Shown here in pieces: positions 52,190 to 64,000 of a stretch of DNA of 64,000 bases. The notes below the pieces were generated by a model. The model saw only the letters and a list, made by a program, of their open reading frames with translations, ran no database searches and had not been told where the DNA came from. The DNA is taken from assembly GCA_009760855.2 (NCBI GenBank), contig WPIO01000067.1:169501-233500 (forward strand), read 5' to 3'. The stretch is from Cristatella mucedo (lineage: Eukaryota > Bryozoa > Phylactolaemata > Cristatellidae). Each line of letters starts with the position of its first letter. Positions within the stretch are counted from its first letter, which is position 1. Made by a program: the position numbers and the translations under genes.

Positions 52190-52292
52190 CCTGCTAAAAA
52201 AATAGTGCCCGCCAACGCCGCGTGCTGGAAAACTAGTGCCCGCCGCTGCCACACGCTGGGAAAATAGTGCCCGCTGCCGCATTCTGGTAAAA
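52190..52292 (+). repeat. ~33-bp degenerate tandem repeat, about three copies
   Basis: AAAATAGTGCCCGC-type cores recur at about 52199, 52228 and 52262, with CTGGAAAA/CTGGGAAAA between them. Not credited as coding. Confidence 0.8.
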
Positions 52293-53690
<1,398 letters not shown>

Positions 53691-53839
53691 AGACGTGTGA
53701 GATTCAGAAAAAGATATTAGAAGAAGATGCAATAGAAAGAGGATGTCAAAAGAAAAAGGTAAGTGCAGACGGATGATAAACAGCGAGACAAAGCTCGCAA
53801 CAGCAGAGAGATTGTGAAAGACAGAGTGAACGAGAGAGA

Positions 53840-54329
53840 AAGCAAGCGAAGGAGATCTAAAATGCAAGCCACTTATAGAGCCACTGTAGTTAGAAATGTC
53901 GGGGCAATTGAGGCAATGTATTGGTCACATGTCGAGCTGACAGCGACACGATATCACAGCCGAGATGACCGGCGCTCGAATAGCTGACTAGCTTCGGCCG
54001 GCGACACCCTAACTACCTCGCACTGCACTTGGGCGCGGTCTTTAGCGCGCGGCCTCTTAGTGGCGGCTTTCAATCATTCCTAACTTAGCAGAAGAAGAGA
54101 TAACGAGAGAAGACAGAGAGGGGGCGGAGCAAAAAAGGAAAGGGCGAAAATACAGTAGAGGGACAAGTAGAACAAAGCGCGCGATAGAAAGAGAGATAGA
54201 AGGAAGAACATAAGAGACTCATAGAAGCTAAAAGGAGACTAGTGAATGAGGTAGAAATAAAGAGGGAGACCTTCACGAAGAGCTAAGGTAGAAAGAAAGG
54301 AAGAGAATAGAGGCACGGTCTAGAGTTGA
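53840..54329. other. Purine-rich unique sequence
   Basis: Resembles 54600-54780 in word usage (AGAGAGAAAGCAAGC, GACAGCGA-like), suggesting that 53.5-53.9 kb and 54.3-54.8 kb are a diverged duplication. Confidence 0.45.
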
Positions 54330-54600
<271 letters not shown>

Positions 54601-55394
54601 AAAGACATTACAAGAGAAAGAAATAGAAAGAGAGTGTGGAAAGAAGGCGTCGAAGGAAGCGTGGAAAGAAGGAGACGGATGCAGACGGTTGACAGACGGC
54701 GATACAGAGCGCGCGTTCGCGACAGCAGAGAGACAGCGAATGAGAGAGAAAGCAAGCAAAAGAGACAGAAAATGCCAGCCACTGTTTTTGCTGCATTGAT
54801 CTCGGCGAGATCGCTGCTGTGAGAGAGAGTCGATATATGCGGCCGTCTCAGCAGGCCGCACCGGCGACGCACGTCCATAGTTATCCATGGCGTGCAGACA
54901 AAACTTCCTACCACAACGCATTTAGAACTTGCGATAATCAATTCGCAATTGTTCAGCATAGATCTTTTTTCCTGCAGGCGCGAGAGTCGATGTCCTTTTA
55001 GACGCTGACTAACCAATGGCACTCTCTGTCCTCAGCAGAGTTCGCCATGAAAAATGTTTGCGTCGGATTATTTCATTTCGCCACCCGTTTCATTGCCCGA
55101 TTCGTTCTCGGATTGTAGATTAGCGAATGGCAACGCGTAGAGAGCGTGCGACTCTGCCGCTCGGGCTCCATCGAAAGAGCAGCATTCCTTCTCTCGGGAG
55201 CTACTGTACGGTCTCGTTCCCGTTCCCAGCCGCAGCCGGCGTTTCCGCCCCTGTCCTCATTTTGCCACCTACGCCAGCTCGGCATCGTTCCGCCGTTGAG
55301 CTACTTTGCAGCGAGTGGGCCAAAAGTGGACACGACAAGCCTGCGGCCCCAGTTTGCATAAGCTGAGTAAGCACGCTATGGCGCAGGTGCCACG
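54601..55394. other. No gene recognised
   Basis: Unique-looking sequence after the GA tract. Confidence 0.35.
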
Positions 55395-55640
55395 ACCCTG
55401 TGGGTAGTGAGTTGCAGAAGTCGTGACGGGATATAACGAATGTGTGGACCAGCTTGGCTGCGGTATCCTTTTCAAAGGAGGTCCTACCGTTTTACAATGG
55501 CGAGGAGCTGGAAATGAGCAGACGACAGCGGAGCTGAGGCAATGATCGTCTAGCGAAATGCCACTTTGAAACAAGACGCTGAAATCCCTTGCGGACACTG
55601 CACGAGATACCGGACGAGAAAGCTGAGCCCATTGTATCAA
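55395..55640 (-). mobile_element. LINE family A, old internal fragment
   Basis: Minus-strand matches to the family A region around SLDDH and the NSLL-type block (plus-strand GTAGTGAGTTGCAGAAGTCG, GACCAGCTTGG, GGTATCCTTTTC). Heavily diverged. Confidence 0.65.
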
Positions 55641-56797
55641 TTTAGCGAGAGCTAGACGTCCTCCTTTTTAGAGTAACGCGAATTTGCCTGTAGGGCTGTA
55701 GGCTGGTTTCTGCCGTCATTCAATTTGAGAGGATGTTCGCTGCCATTCAAGTTCAAATGTCAGCAACCCATGCTCCAAGAATGTCATGAGAGTCGGAGTC
55801 GCACTTCAATGCACAGCCGCCGAGCGAACCACTGCAAGCCGCAGAGGCTCCTCAGTACAGCTGCGTGCATCAGCTGACCAATTTTTCAACGATACGTAAA
55901 CTGCTTGGAGCTTCGAGAATTATGAGCACAAGAGCAGCCTCGCTGCAAGATCCACGTTAAGAGTTACGCTACAGGCTACGCTAGCGATCGGCTCTCATCG
56001 CCGCCTGCTCGCACGTTGAGCAGAAGCAAAACCACTCGTCGCGTGTCAGGATCGCAGCTGCAGCCGCCGGCAGTGGCCGTTAACGGCCCTCAGCTCAGAC
56101 GGGACGCGCGAAGCGGTCAACTTACAGTTTATAACAAGTGCGAGCCCCTTGCAGCTGCGGGGGGGGGGGGTCTCTCAGCTCAAGCGGTAAGAAGGCAAGC
56201 AGTCTCTTCGGTCAGGGGCCAGCGACCAAAGGTCAGGGGTTAGGTCAGGGGCCAGCGGCCAAAACGCTCCGCCACCGGAGTCAAGCGTTCGAGAGCAGCA
56301 GCAGGCGATCATCTACGACAGCCAGTAATGCGCTGCCATAGATACACAAATGAGGCCGTTCGATCAGCTAGCTTGTTTACTTCACTTCACTTTACAGCGA
56401 GCAATGCGTTTCACTATTCTTAATCGAGGCCCTCCCCCTTTTCCAAAAGGCTCCGACCTACGTCGGCCGCCGCGTCATCTCGCCCGAACACCACTTTTTT
56501 TTCCGGTCAGGGCGTTAACTTGCCCGCGGACCCGCGTAGGCCGCGGTTAGCGACGATTGCAGGGAGGTTCTGCGCTCGCTGCGCGCTGCTGCGAGGCTCC
56601 GCCAGAGTGGCGCCAGTCCGTCGCCAGCCAGCTGGGTTAGCTCACGGCAGTTCGCTCCGTCGTCGTCGGTTCTCCTGCGGCCCTCCTGGATCGCTGGACT
56701 TGCGCTCAGCCGGGGTCGTCGAAGCTCCCTCTTGCACCTTGAGCGGAGATTTCAAAGAGCAGCGCCGCTTACAGCGCCTAAAGATGCCAGTCGCCAG
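55641..56797. other. No gene recognised; short repeats
   Basis: Holds a run of 11 G at 56159, two copies of GGTCAGGGGCCAGCG (56211, 56243) around two AGGTCA hexamers 6 bp apart, a SINE family B end fragment at 56335-56376, and a GC-rich approach to the minus-strand gene's 3' end. Confidence 0.45.
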
Positions 56798-56905
56798 ATT
56801 AAAGACGGCCACTGTATTAAAGATGGCCACCACATTAAAGATGGCCAGAAAATTAAAAATAGCCACTTGATTAAATATGGCCGCCGGATTAAAGATGGCC
56901 ACGGC
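56798..56905 (+). repeat. 18-bp minisatellite, six copies, YY1-like core
   Basis: Units ATTAAAGATGGCCACCAC start at 56798, 56816, 56834, 56852, 56870 and 56888, exactly 18 bp apart, with a decayed seventh before them. AAGATGGC matches the YY1 binding core, and ATTAAA is a weak polyadenylation signal on this strand. The length is a multiple of three, so all frames stay open. The array sits about 160 bp beyond the stop of the minus-strand gene. Confidence 0.92.
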
Positions 56906-57061
56906 GGCCTGACAACACAGCCAAGCTGGCCGGCTCCGAGATCTCTGGCCGTCCTACGTCGCGCCGCCCGACAAAGAAGATCGTCGGAATCCGGAAAGAT
57001 AAACGAGCGGTAGGAGTCGCTTTGTTTCTTTCTCTCTCTGGTATAGCGTTACCGCCTCCGC

Positions 57062-58720
57062 TCACACAACGTAGGGCCTCATCACCGGTATCGTGCGCCC
57101 CGTCGAGCTGCTGTCGACCGCGTCCGGACGGATCGGCTCCCAGGGCAAGAACTCTTTCAATTCGTACAGGCTGTCTCGAAAGCGGACCGACCGCTTACGG
57201 TCCGCCGAATTCAACGGCGACGACTTGGAGCTGCCCTCCGAGTTAGCGCCGTCGGAGCCGGCCATCTCCGACGAGCCGGACGCTGAGGCGACCGCCACCG
57301 CAGCTCCAGGGGAAGACTTTGCGGCATTGCCGCTGGCCGAGGTCGGCGTAGCGCTAGTCCTGCGGCCGCCGCTGCTGCCCGAGCGATCCCAGCGGCCGGA
57401 AATCAAACCGGAGGTCGTCTCTTGCGGGCAGCTCCGCGAGCCAGCTGGCGGCGCTTTCTCTCCATGGAGCCTTTCGGTGCCGCCCGAACCGTCGGTTGCC
57501 GACGTGCTGCTGCCGCCGGAGGCTGACACTTTGGACAGTTTGCTGCTGGCCGCGTGATTGAGCGTCAGAAAGTACGTGTGCGCCATGACGCGAGCAGAGC
57601 CCTCGAGAGGCCCGCGCAGCGCTTTGTCGTAGCTCTGCTCAGTGCCGCAGCCGCCGCCGTCCAGGCTGGCCTTGGACATTTTCAAGATTGACTTCGGCGC
57701 GTCCTGCTCCTTCGACGAGGCGGAAGTCGGCTGCGGTAGCCTCGGCGGCGACGGCTCGTCTGACTGCGGCGCCTCTTGGCGGCCTTCGTGAGAGCGAGCG
57801 TCGCCGTCGCCGCGACAGCTCGAGGTTATCAGCTCCTTCGGCCCGTCCAGCGCGCTCGCCGCCGCCGCCGCTCCGGCTGTCTCGTCGCCAGTTGTTTCGG
57901 CCCGCTGCCAGCGCAGCGCGTCCTCGCGGCCTGGCGCATCTGCAGCTGCCGCGGTGGCGGGGTCTGCGGCCGCCGCCGCGGCGCCACAGGCGGCAGCACT
58001 GATAAGGCGGCCGGCTCGCGGCACGTTCGCCAGAATCTTAGACATCGCCGGCGGAGGTGGCGGCGGCAGACCCTGGGGGTAGCTGGGCGATAGGCGCTCC
58101 CTGCGCACAAGAAACGAGCTAGCGCCCGAAGAGGTGGCCATAGTTGACGGCGACGCCAATGCGCCGTAGGCGAGACCGAGTGGATGGAGCGGCGACACTT
58201 GCGTTAGGTCGTACAGTGTCGCTCTGGACGTTGTCTCTGTCCGACCGCCGCTGCCACCTCCCGAATCCGCGGTGGCGGCGGCGGACCAGCGTTCATGTCC
58301 GTCGCTGCTTTGCCTGTGAGAGATCGTCGCCGTCGCCGATGGCAGCGGGAGCGTCTTGCCATAGAAAGTCGCACCGCCGGCGCCGATGACGCCGCCAGCG
58401 TCGCGCGCCGACCGTAAGCCGGCGCTGAAGCCTTTGGTCCCTCGCTGCGCAGCGCCGTCGCCGAAGCCGTGCGCCGCCGAAGCTGAGTCGAGGGAGCGGG
58501 AGAGCGCGGGTAGAAATCCGCCGCCAGCGCCGGCTGCCCCATATTCGGTCGACGCCGGCAGCCAGGCGCCGATCGAGGCGCGAGCGCCAGTGACGGCGAG
58601 TGATTCCGCGGTTCCGCCGCCGCCGGAGGATCCACGCTTGGTCTCGCCCCAGTAGTTGCTGCCGCTGGCTTCGCTGTGCCGGCTCAGCGCGTGCATGTAC
58701 TGCTCGCGACTAAGCCGCAT
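57062..58720 (-). CDS. 552-codon protein of unknown family, conserved-looking C-terminus
   Basis: A single open frame from ATG at 58720 (A at -3) to the stop at 57062. N-terminus MRLSREQYMHALSRHSEASG, then long Ala/Gly/Ser-rich, probably disordered stretches. Complex-looking segments are DLTQVSPLHPLGLAYGALAS, ASSFLVRRERLSPSYPQGL, KSILKMSKASLD and AHTYFLTLNHAASSKLSKVS. The C-terminus is RKRSVRFRDSLYELKEFLPW, EPIRPDAV, VMRPYVV. RSVRF with a basic residue ahead fits the RVxF docking motif for protein phosphatase 1. I do not recognise the family; cytoplasmic or nuclear, with no membrane segment or signal peptide. Upstream in-frame sequence is open for at least a few codons, so an earlier exon could exist. 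Other long frames in the same DNA are read as shadows, because only this one has a non-repetitive, charged C-terminus. Confidence 0.65.
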   Translation of the reverse strand: MRLSREQYMHALSRHSEASGSNYWGETKRGSSGGGGTAESLAVTGARASIGAWLPASTEYGAAGAGGGFLPALSRSLDSASAAHGFGDGAAQRGTKGFSAGLRSARDAGGVIGAGGATFYGKTLPLPSATATISHRQSSDGHERWSAAATADSGGGSGGRTETTSRATLYDLTQVSPLHPLGLAYGALASPSTMATSSGASSFLVRRERLSPSYPQGLPPPPPPAMSKILANVPRAGRLISAAACGAAAAAADPATAAAADAPGREDALRWQRAETTGDETAGAAAAASALDGPKELITSSCRGDGDARSHEGRQEAPQSDEPSPPRLPQPTSASSKEQDAPKSILKMSKASLDGGGCGTEQSYDKALRGPLEGSARVMAHTYFLTLNHAASSKLSKVSASGGSSTSATDGSGGTERLHGEKAPPAGSRSCPQETTSGLISGRWDRSGSSGGRRTSATPTSASGNAAKSSPGAAVAVASASGSSEMAGSDGANSEGSSKSSPLNSADRKRSVRFRDSLYELKEFLPWEPIRPDAVDSSSTGRTIPVMRPYVV

Positions 58721-59860
58721 CGTGCGCCGACGAGCATTCCGGCTCCGAAGACGCCGACAACTCCGCCGCCGCCGACACCGCTGTCGAAGCAGGGGGCGAC
58801 GTCGGCCGGACTACCGTCGCCGCCCGAGAAGGCGGCAGCAGCGGAATGAGTCGCCGCGTCGAGTTGCCGCTGCGCCGGCGCCCGAGATCTCGGACGGAAG
58901 GCAGCGGCCGCTTCGTGCTCTCGTGCTGTCCGATCCTCCTCTTCTCCTCTCCTCTCCTGTCCGACGGCTTTGAGCGCTAGAGATGCACTGTTTCGAGGTG
59001 TCTCCGGCCGCCGCTGCTACCGAGGCTACTTGCTTCGCTACTTGCCCTGCGCGCCAGCGAGCGAGCTCTCGCCAGCTGATCTTTACTGCGCGGCTTCGGC
59101 CGTGGCCAGATGAGAAAGACACTAACAAGTGTTTGCCAATAACCATTATGCCGGCCATTTAGCACGCGGCCGGCGCACTGATCAATGGCGCATTGTTTGG
59201 CAATTGAAAATCATTAACCTATAAAATAATAATGCTAGCTGAGCAAACAGCTCGCGCCCGAAGCCCTTCTTTGCACTGGCGGATTTCCCGCGGTTGGCGA
59301 GGGGGGCTCGCCGCGGGAGATCCGGCGGAGCTCGAGAATCGGTGCTTCGGCGGCGGCGGCAGCGAAACCGACCGACGCAAGCCCGACGCACGCGAAGGCC
59401 GATGCGAGACCCGCAGGGCGGACCGACCTCGGACCGACGCTCAGCGAGCCGCCGCCGGCCGCGACGAGCGCTCGCTACGCCGGCCGGAAACTCGCGCCTC
59501 GGCGCTGCCGCGCATGAATAAAGGCAGCGCATGAATAATGTAGTGGCGCGGAGGCGAGACCGTCGCGACCGAGCCGGCCGCGCAGCGAGAGATAGAGAGA
59601 GAGAGAGGAGCGCGACGTCGTGGGGCTTCGCGGGCACCTACCGGGCGCCGAATGGCGATCGATAGTGGGCGTCTCGAGCTCATTCGGGGTCTGTAAGAGT
59701 CGGCGAAGCGTTTCGTCGTCGTCGGCCAGCCAGCCGCGACGACAAGACAGTCGTTCCGGCGCCGCACGCAGAGGCTAGATCAGACGGGAGATGCGGTCTG
59801 ATCCGCCGGATTGGTCGCAATTATGTCGCGAGAGAAAGGCGAAGCTCGCGTAACTGTAGG
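58721..59860. promoter_or_regulatory. CpG-rich 5' flank of the minus-strand gene
   Basis: High CpG density up to about 59800; probable promoter region. A TATAAAAT word is at about 59221 on the plus strand. No defined start site. Confidence 0.4.
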
Positions 59861-59909
59861 GTTGCTACCCGAGTCTCCAGCCCCCCCCCCCATTAGGCTG
59901 GAGAAGCAC

Positions 59910-60420
59910 GAAAGCATAAGCGAACAAAGGACAATTCGCACGGACCCAGCTAGCGCTGTAGGAACAGGTGCGATCTAGCTCCTGTTTAAATGTTGTCAAC
60001 ACTGGGCGTGTCGTGACGTCGGTCGGGAGTGAGCCAAGCGTCGATAGGTTAATAGGAACTTAAGGGACGCGCTGTAAAGGATGCTAGGCGGGTTCGTGGC
60101 GCAGCTTGACGATTTGCATCAGACGAGCGCCGGTACGATATCCAGCCTGATTGGTTGTATTAGTAGTTTGGATAAGTAAGCCGATGCAAGAGTAGGATAG
60201 TACCAACAAGCGAGCTACACATCCTTAAAGGTCGATACGCTGCGGGGTTCGGGGTACGGAGTGCTTGATACGCGATGGGGAGACAGTGCAGGTCGGTGAG
60301 TAGTCGAGTAACGTGGCTGTCGGAACGCTCCACACGGACTCGCGAGCGGGCGGTGGCTGTTACGTTGAGTAATTCTCCACCAGTAGTTACTCCACTATAT
60401 TCCTCCCTCGCCATTCTCTC
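59910..60420 (-). mobile_element. LINE family A, strongly decayed copy
   Basis: Follows the family A 3' UTR and C-terminal order in minus orientation (AAGGACAATTCGCACGGACC, TGTTTAAATGTTGTCAACAC, then GGGGAGACAGTGCAGGTCGG). Many small changes; preceded by a run of about 10 C. Confidence 0.65.
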
Positions 60421-60552
60421 CACGACTTATCAAGAGGAGAAACCCGAGTCAACGACCCCCAGATAGTGTGCATCGCAACGACTCCATACGACGGAGCTGG
60501 ATCTCTAGCTCATGAATGACAGAGGCAGTCATCACTTTGCATAAAAAAATCC

Positions 60553-60716
60553 TAGTTGATTAAACAGCCTCTTTTTGTATAGCGACAGAAGAGCCTTTAT
60601 GGCTATCGCCACCGCTTGCAGTTGCGATAAAGAATCGCCCACCGCAGGAATCGAACCCACGACCTCGGGACCGAGGTAATGAAAGCAACCACCTTACCTA
60701 GTGTGCCATCACGGCA
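60553..60716 (-). mobile_element. SINE family B
   Basis: Minus strand: CCGTGATGGCACACTAGGTA head, box B CGTGGGTTCGATTCCTGCGG, body GGCGATTCTTTATCGCAAC, AAGCGGTGGCGATAGCC, and end GAGGCTGTTTAATCAACTAG. Close to the copy at 26561. Confidence 0.85.
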
Positions 60717-60780
60717 TAGCCTATTTGATCAGTAGAACGCGTTGAGCTACAGTCTGCCGGGATCTCGACGCAGCGCCGCG

Positions 60781-61170
60781 ATGTAATGTATCTCCGTCTG
60801 TAACTCCACAAAGTCATAAAGACCATGTGGGTGTTACGCAGGAGAGTTTTGTCTAGCGCACTCACAACCTAAGCGGCTTTCGGTACGCATTCAGTAGCCA
60901 ACAGACTTCGTCTCACGCAACAAAGAAAAAGTGGGAAGCATAGCAGAGTCACGAGAGCAGTTGATGTAGTGAGTAGCATGGAAGTAGCAGCTCAGGACCG
61001 TTGAAAAGGATGAGCCATAGTCGGTAGTAGGAGAGTAGTTGTCGCGTAAGAATTGTGGAAGCGAGTTTCACAGTCTAGGACCTGCAGAGCTCAAGCTTCT
61101 GTCGCCAATGGTCTTTAAGCGGATGAATGGGACAGCTAATTTATTGTCCACACAGGACCTGAGGGCGCGC
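60781..61170 (-). mobile_element. LINE family B 3' portion
   Basis: Plus-strand AATGTATCTCCGTCTGTAAC is the inverted 3' end. Going rightward the element covers the C-terminal coding region to CCACACAGGACCTGAGG and stops there, the same region that opens the copies at 24700 and 46625. A few stops break the frame. Confidence 0.85.
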
Positions 61171-63192
61171 GATCAATTACGAATCGGCCGCCGCGAAAAG
61201 CTGAAGTAACCATGGCGGCGTGCTGCGTAGGCGACGACGTCACATTGTGCGCCTGCCGCATTTCGTGGCATTCCTCTTGCCTCTTGCATTCCTCCTGCCC
61301 AGCTGCTCGACGAAACTACTGAGCGATTCGAGCGTATGAAGATCGAATTGACTGCGTCCGGTTGCAAACAATCGACTCTGTGCGGTCGCTTTCAGCGCCA
61401 CACGCGCTGCATCCTAGCCGCTTCAATGAGAACTTCCTGTCGCCTGCAGCAGCTAACGATCTCCTCTCGTCCTACTGACTACTGGCCCGACTGACTGCTG
61501 ACCCGCTTGAAGGCGATGCGTTTGCTCACTTAATCCGTGGTTCGTCGCATTCTTTCGGCCAGTCAGCTTCCCAAACTGCCATGGCCGAAACGAGCTAGAA
61601 ACGAGACCACTTGGACTGCAGTTGCCGTGGATGCGGAGGCTGCACAGTGGCTTCACTACTGCAGTAGGATTATTCTCCTAAAGCACCAGCTCTCTATCAA
61701 GGGTCCGTGAGCACTCGAAAGGTCCACGGACTAGATCTTCAAGGGTCCGTGAAAGTCAAAATACAGGCTTGATATTTACCACCAGTAAATTTTTTTATAT
61801 TTAAAGCTACTGCACGTCGGAGCAGAAAGTCCAATCCCTTTTCACTTTTTCTCTTTTTTCTTTTCACTTTTCAGTGCGCAGCTCAGCAACCTTAGCATGG
61901 CAGTAGCGAAGTTCGAAGACGGTCGACGTGCGTGACGCACGAATATCATGGAATTGCATTCGCTAAGTGTCAGTGTCAATAGAATCGCCGCAGATACATA
62001 CAGCCTCATACATTATAATATGCACAGAGTAAGCCAGTTCCCCGAGTAGGCGAAAATCATTTACAAATCGCGAAATAGGATAGCAGTTTTCTCCCTCGTC
62101 ACAAGGCATCGGTATACGGTACATGGTACTATAATTTTCTTGCAAATCCTCTCAAAAATGTGGATCTTCATCAAGCGCGTAACAAGAGATGGCAGCAGTC
62201 AGTTTACTCGGCTCCTTGCAGTATGTCAGGCTTCAAGCTTGCCACTAACTGCCTCACCTCGAATTTCATCTCCTGCAGCTGCACTAGTCTGCTGCTACCC
62301 AGCATAACTAACCTGACAACCATGTCCTAAGCCTCGGTTCTTGCTCCAGCCTCCTTCAGCAAGGCCTTGGTTAAGCCATCCAGGCAACAGTGGAACAGGA
62401 GAACTTATGCGAATTCCGCCCAGTCTCCCTGCTGCCGTTACTATCAAATGAAGTGGAACGAGTGCAAGATCAGAAGGCACGTCAGAGGGTTGGGGAGTTT
62501 ATGCCCCAACCTTATGGGATTGTATCTCTCTCTAAGCACATTTATTGAAAATTCTCAAGGACCAGTGGAACGACCGACATGCAAATTGTCTTCATATAGC
62601 CATGGCTGTCACTGTGACTTTCTTATGACCAGTAAGAGTCAAGGTCACGTTCTTCAACGGTCTTCTACTAAATACGGCCATTTGCACTATCAACAGATTA
62701 TAACGCAATTTTAAAATATGCCAAACCCCTCAAGAGATTCAGTACACTTTGCCTTATATCATTTGGTTCTGAAAAACAATTTAAAAAAATTGTGTGATGT
62801 TTCAAACTTTAAGCACATCAAGAATATCAAATTATAAAACCATATAAGGACATGTATAGTTATTTGTACCAAAGTCACAAAAAGAATAAGCTGGGTTTCT
62901 ATCAAGGCAGCTTAGCCCAACTTATATTCCAAATTGTCCGTCGATCGGAATGGCCACGCTATAGAATATTTAAGGTCGCAAGACCACCGAGGAGAAACCA
63001 CTCTGCAAATACAACTGGTGATTTCAAAGCATGCTGATGATGACAAAAAAGCCCAAGCGATTGGTAAAAGGCATAGAAATTAGCATATACTAAGAAGCGC
63101 GTACTTCAAATTTCATGTTTATTGGATCAGTAGTACCATACCTTTGACATTTGCAATACACATAAGGAGCATGGTGCCAAACCACTTTAAAA
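61171..63192. other. Intergenic, nothing recognised
   Basis: 61.2-61.7 kb is of even composition; 62.1-63.2 kb is A/T-richer. A small inverted pair GGTCCGTG/CCACGGAC is at 61700-61730. No coding or repeat signature. Confidence 0.4.
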
Positions 63193-63312
63193 ATCTTAGC
63201 TGATTTAACAGAATCATTTGTATAGCGGCAGAAGAGCCTTATCGGCTATCACCACCGCTTATAGTTGGCAATAAAAATCCTCCAACTGCAGAATTGAAGC
63301 CACGACATCCGA
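63193..63312 (-). mobile_element. SINE family B, cut by the following LINE
   Basis: Minus-strand end CTGTTAAATCAGCT, body to box B (CGTGGCTTCAATTCTGCAG). The head is missing where the LINE family A sequence begins at about 63313. Confidence 0.75.
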
Positions 63313-64000
63313 GGTACCTCTGAAATATGGGGTACCTCAGGGCTCTGTGCTAGGTCCGGTTCTTTTCACGGTTTATACTCTCCCACTTGCTGATGTGATT
63401 GCCAAGCACAATCTAGGCTTTCACTTCTATGCGGATGACACTCAGTTGTACCTTTGCTTTGATCCCTCCCAGCCCTCGAGCACCTCAAACTCTCTCAACT
63501 CACTAGCTGCATGCATTGATGACATCCGCACATGGATGGCAGCAAATTTTCTAAAATTAAACGATGATAAAACTAACTTACTATTTATGGGTAAACCCAG
63601 TGTGATTCAGAAATTGGAAAGGCTGACGCTCAAAATTGGCTCTGTCAGCATATCTCCTGCTGAATCAGCTCGAAATCTAGTGTTATGTTCCAAAGTGACC
63701 TCTCGTTAGACGACCACATCAGCTCCACAGTCAAATCTGCCTACTTTCAGCTACATAACTTTTTTATATAAATATAAATATAAATATATATATATATATA
63801 CATTGCTAAAATTCGGGCTTGTTTAAATAAGGATACCACGTCCAAGTTGGTCCATGCATTCGTAACATCCCATCTCGACTTCCGCTCGCTTTTAGGTCAC
63901 TACATTCTTTAGCTCCAGCCTATCTCTCAGATCTACTCCCCCCACCAGGCCAAGCATCGTACTACCCGCTTTTTGGAATCCAACAGTCTACCACTTCTTC
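63313..64000 (+). mobile_element. LINE family A, running off the window
   Basis: Begins inside the RT with [20 protein letters not shown], then [40 protein letters not shown] and [11 protein letters not shown], after which the frame shifts. An A/T insertion with (TA)n at 63759-63801 splits the region before IAKIRACL. A deletion removes the block between SHLDF and the SLLGH/APAYLSDLL region. Continues beyond 64000. Confidence 0.92.

Noticed and set aside
57093-58635. Other long frames (both strands) inside the 552-codon gene
   Set aside because: GC-rich shadows; they lack a non-repetitive conserved segment.

Overview
This is nuclear DNA of an animal. It has spliced exons separated by introns of up to about 6 kb, very dense microsatellites, tRNA-derived SINEs, and many 5'-truncated copies of two LINE families. 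Nothing fixes the species. The Inscuteable protein resembles the vertebrate form closely and the coding exons are GC-rich with poly-Ala, poly-Gly and poly-Gln runs, so a bilaterian invertebrate is the best guess, and it is only a guess. Family assignments rest on my memory of the protein families; no search was run.

Layout. (1) 1844-18005, + strand: the five last coding exons of an Inscuteable (INSC) homologue, with matching splice phases and a C-terminal PDZ-ligand-like tail. Its introns hold CA, GA and CT microsatellites, a pogo/Tigger-like MITE, LINE and SINE copies, a degenerate Tc1/mariner transposon and a head-to-head SINE palindrome. (2) 18-33 kb: intergenic, mostly LINE and SINE fragments. 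(3) 33074-33603, - strand: first exon of a DNLZ/Zim17-type mitochondrial zinc-finger protein. (4) 34-39 kb: LINE copies and a roughly 1 kb element with long terminal inverted repeats of about 165 bp around a 127-codon ORF. (5) 39.6-47.3 kb: a GC/CpG-rich block with an Olig-like bHLH gene (43052-43894, +), a TATA box about 330 bp upstream, and a possible separate upstream coding exon (41130-41345). (6) 48.0-49.85 kb: a very long CT-rich microsatellite. (7) 50-57 kb: LINE and SINE fragments, GA microsatellites and several minisatellites. (8) 57062-58720, - strand: a 552-codon ORF of unknown function with a conserved-looking C-terminus, beside an 18-bp minisatellite with YY1-like cores. (9) 59-64 kb: LINE and SINE fragments, the last LINE running off the window.

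The genes do not form a pathway. INSC (spindle orientation) and an Olig-like factor (neural or glial fate) both act in neural development, but neighbourhood alone does not show co-regulation. The clearest repeat-biology signal is that LINE family A and SINE family A share one 3' tail around AGAGATTAAGTTCTCT, which suggests the SINE is moved by that LINE.
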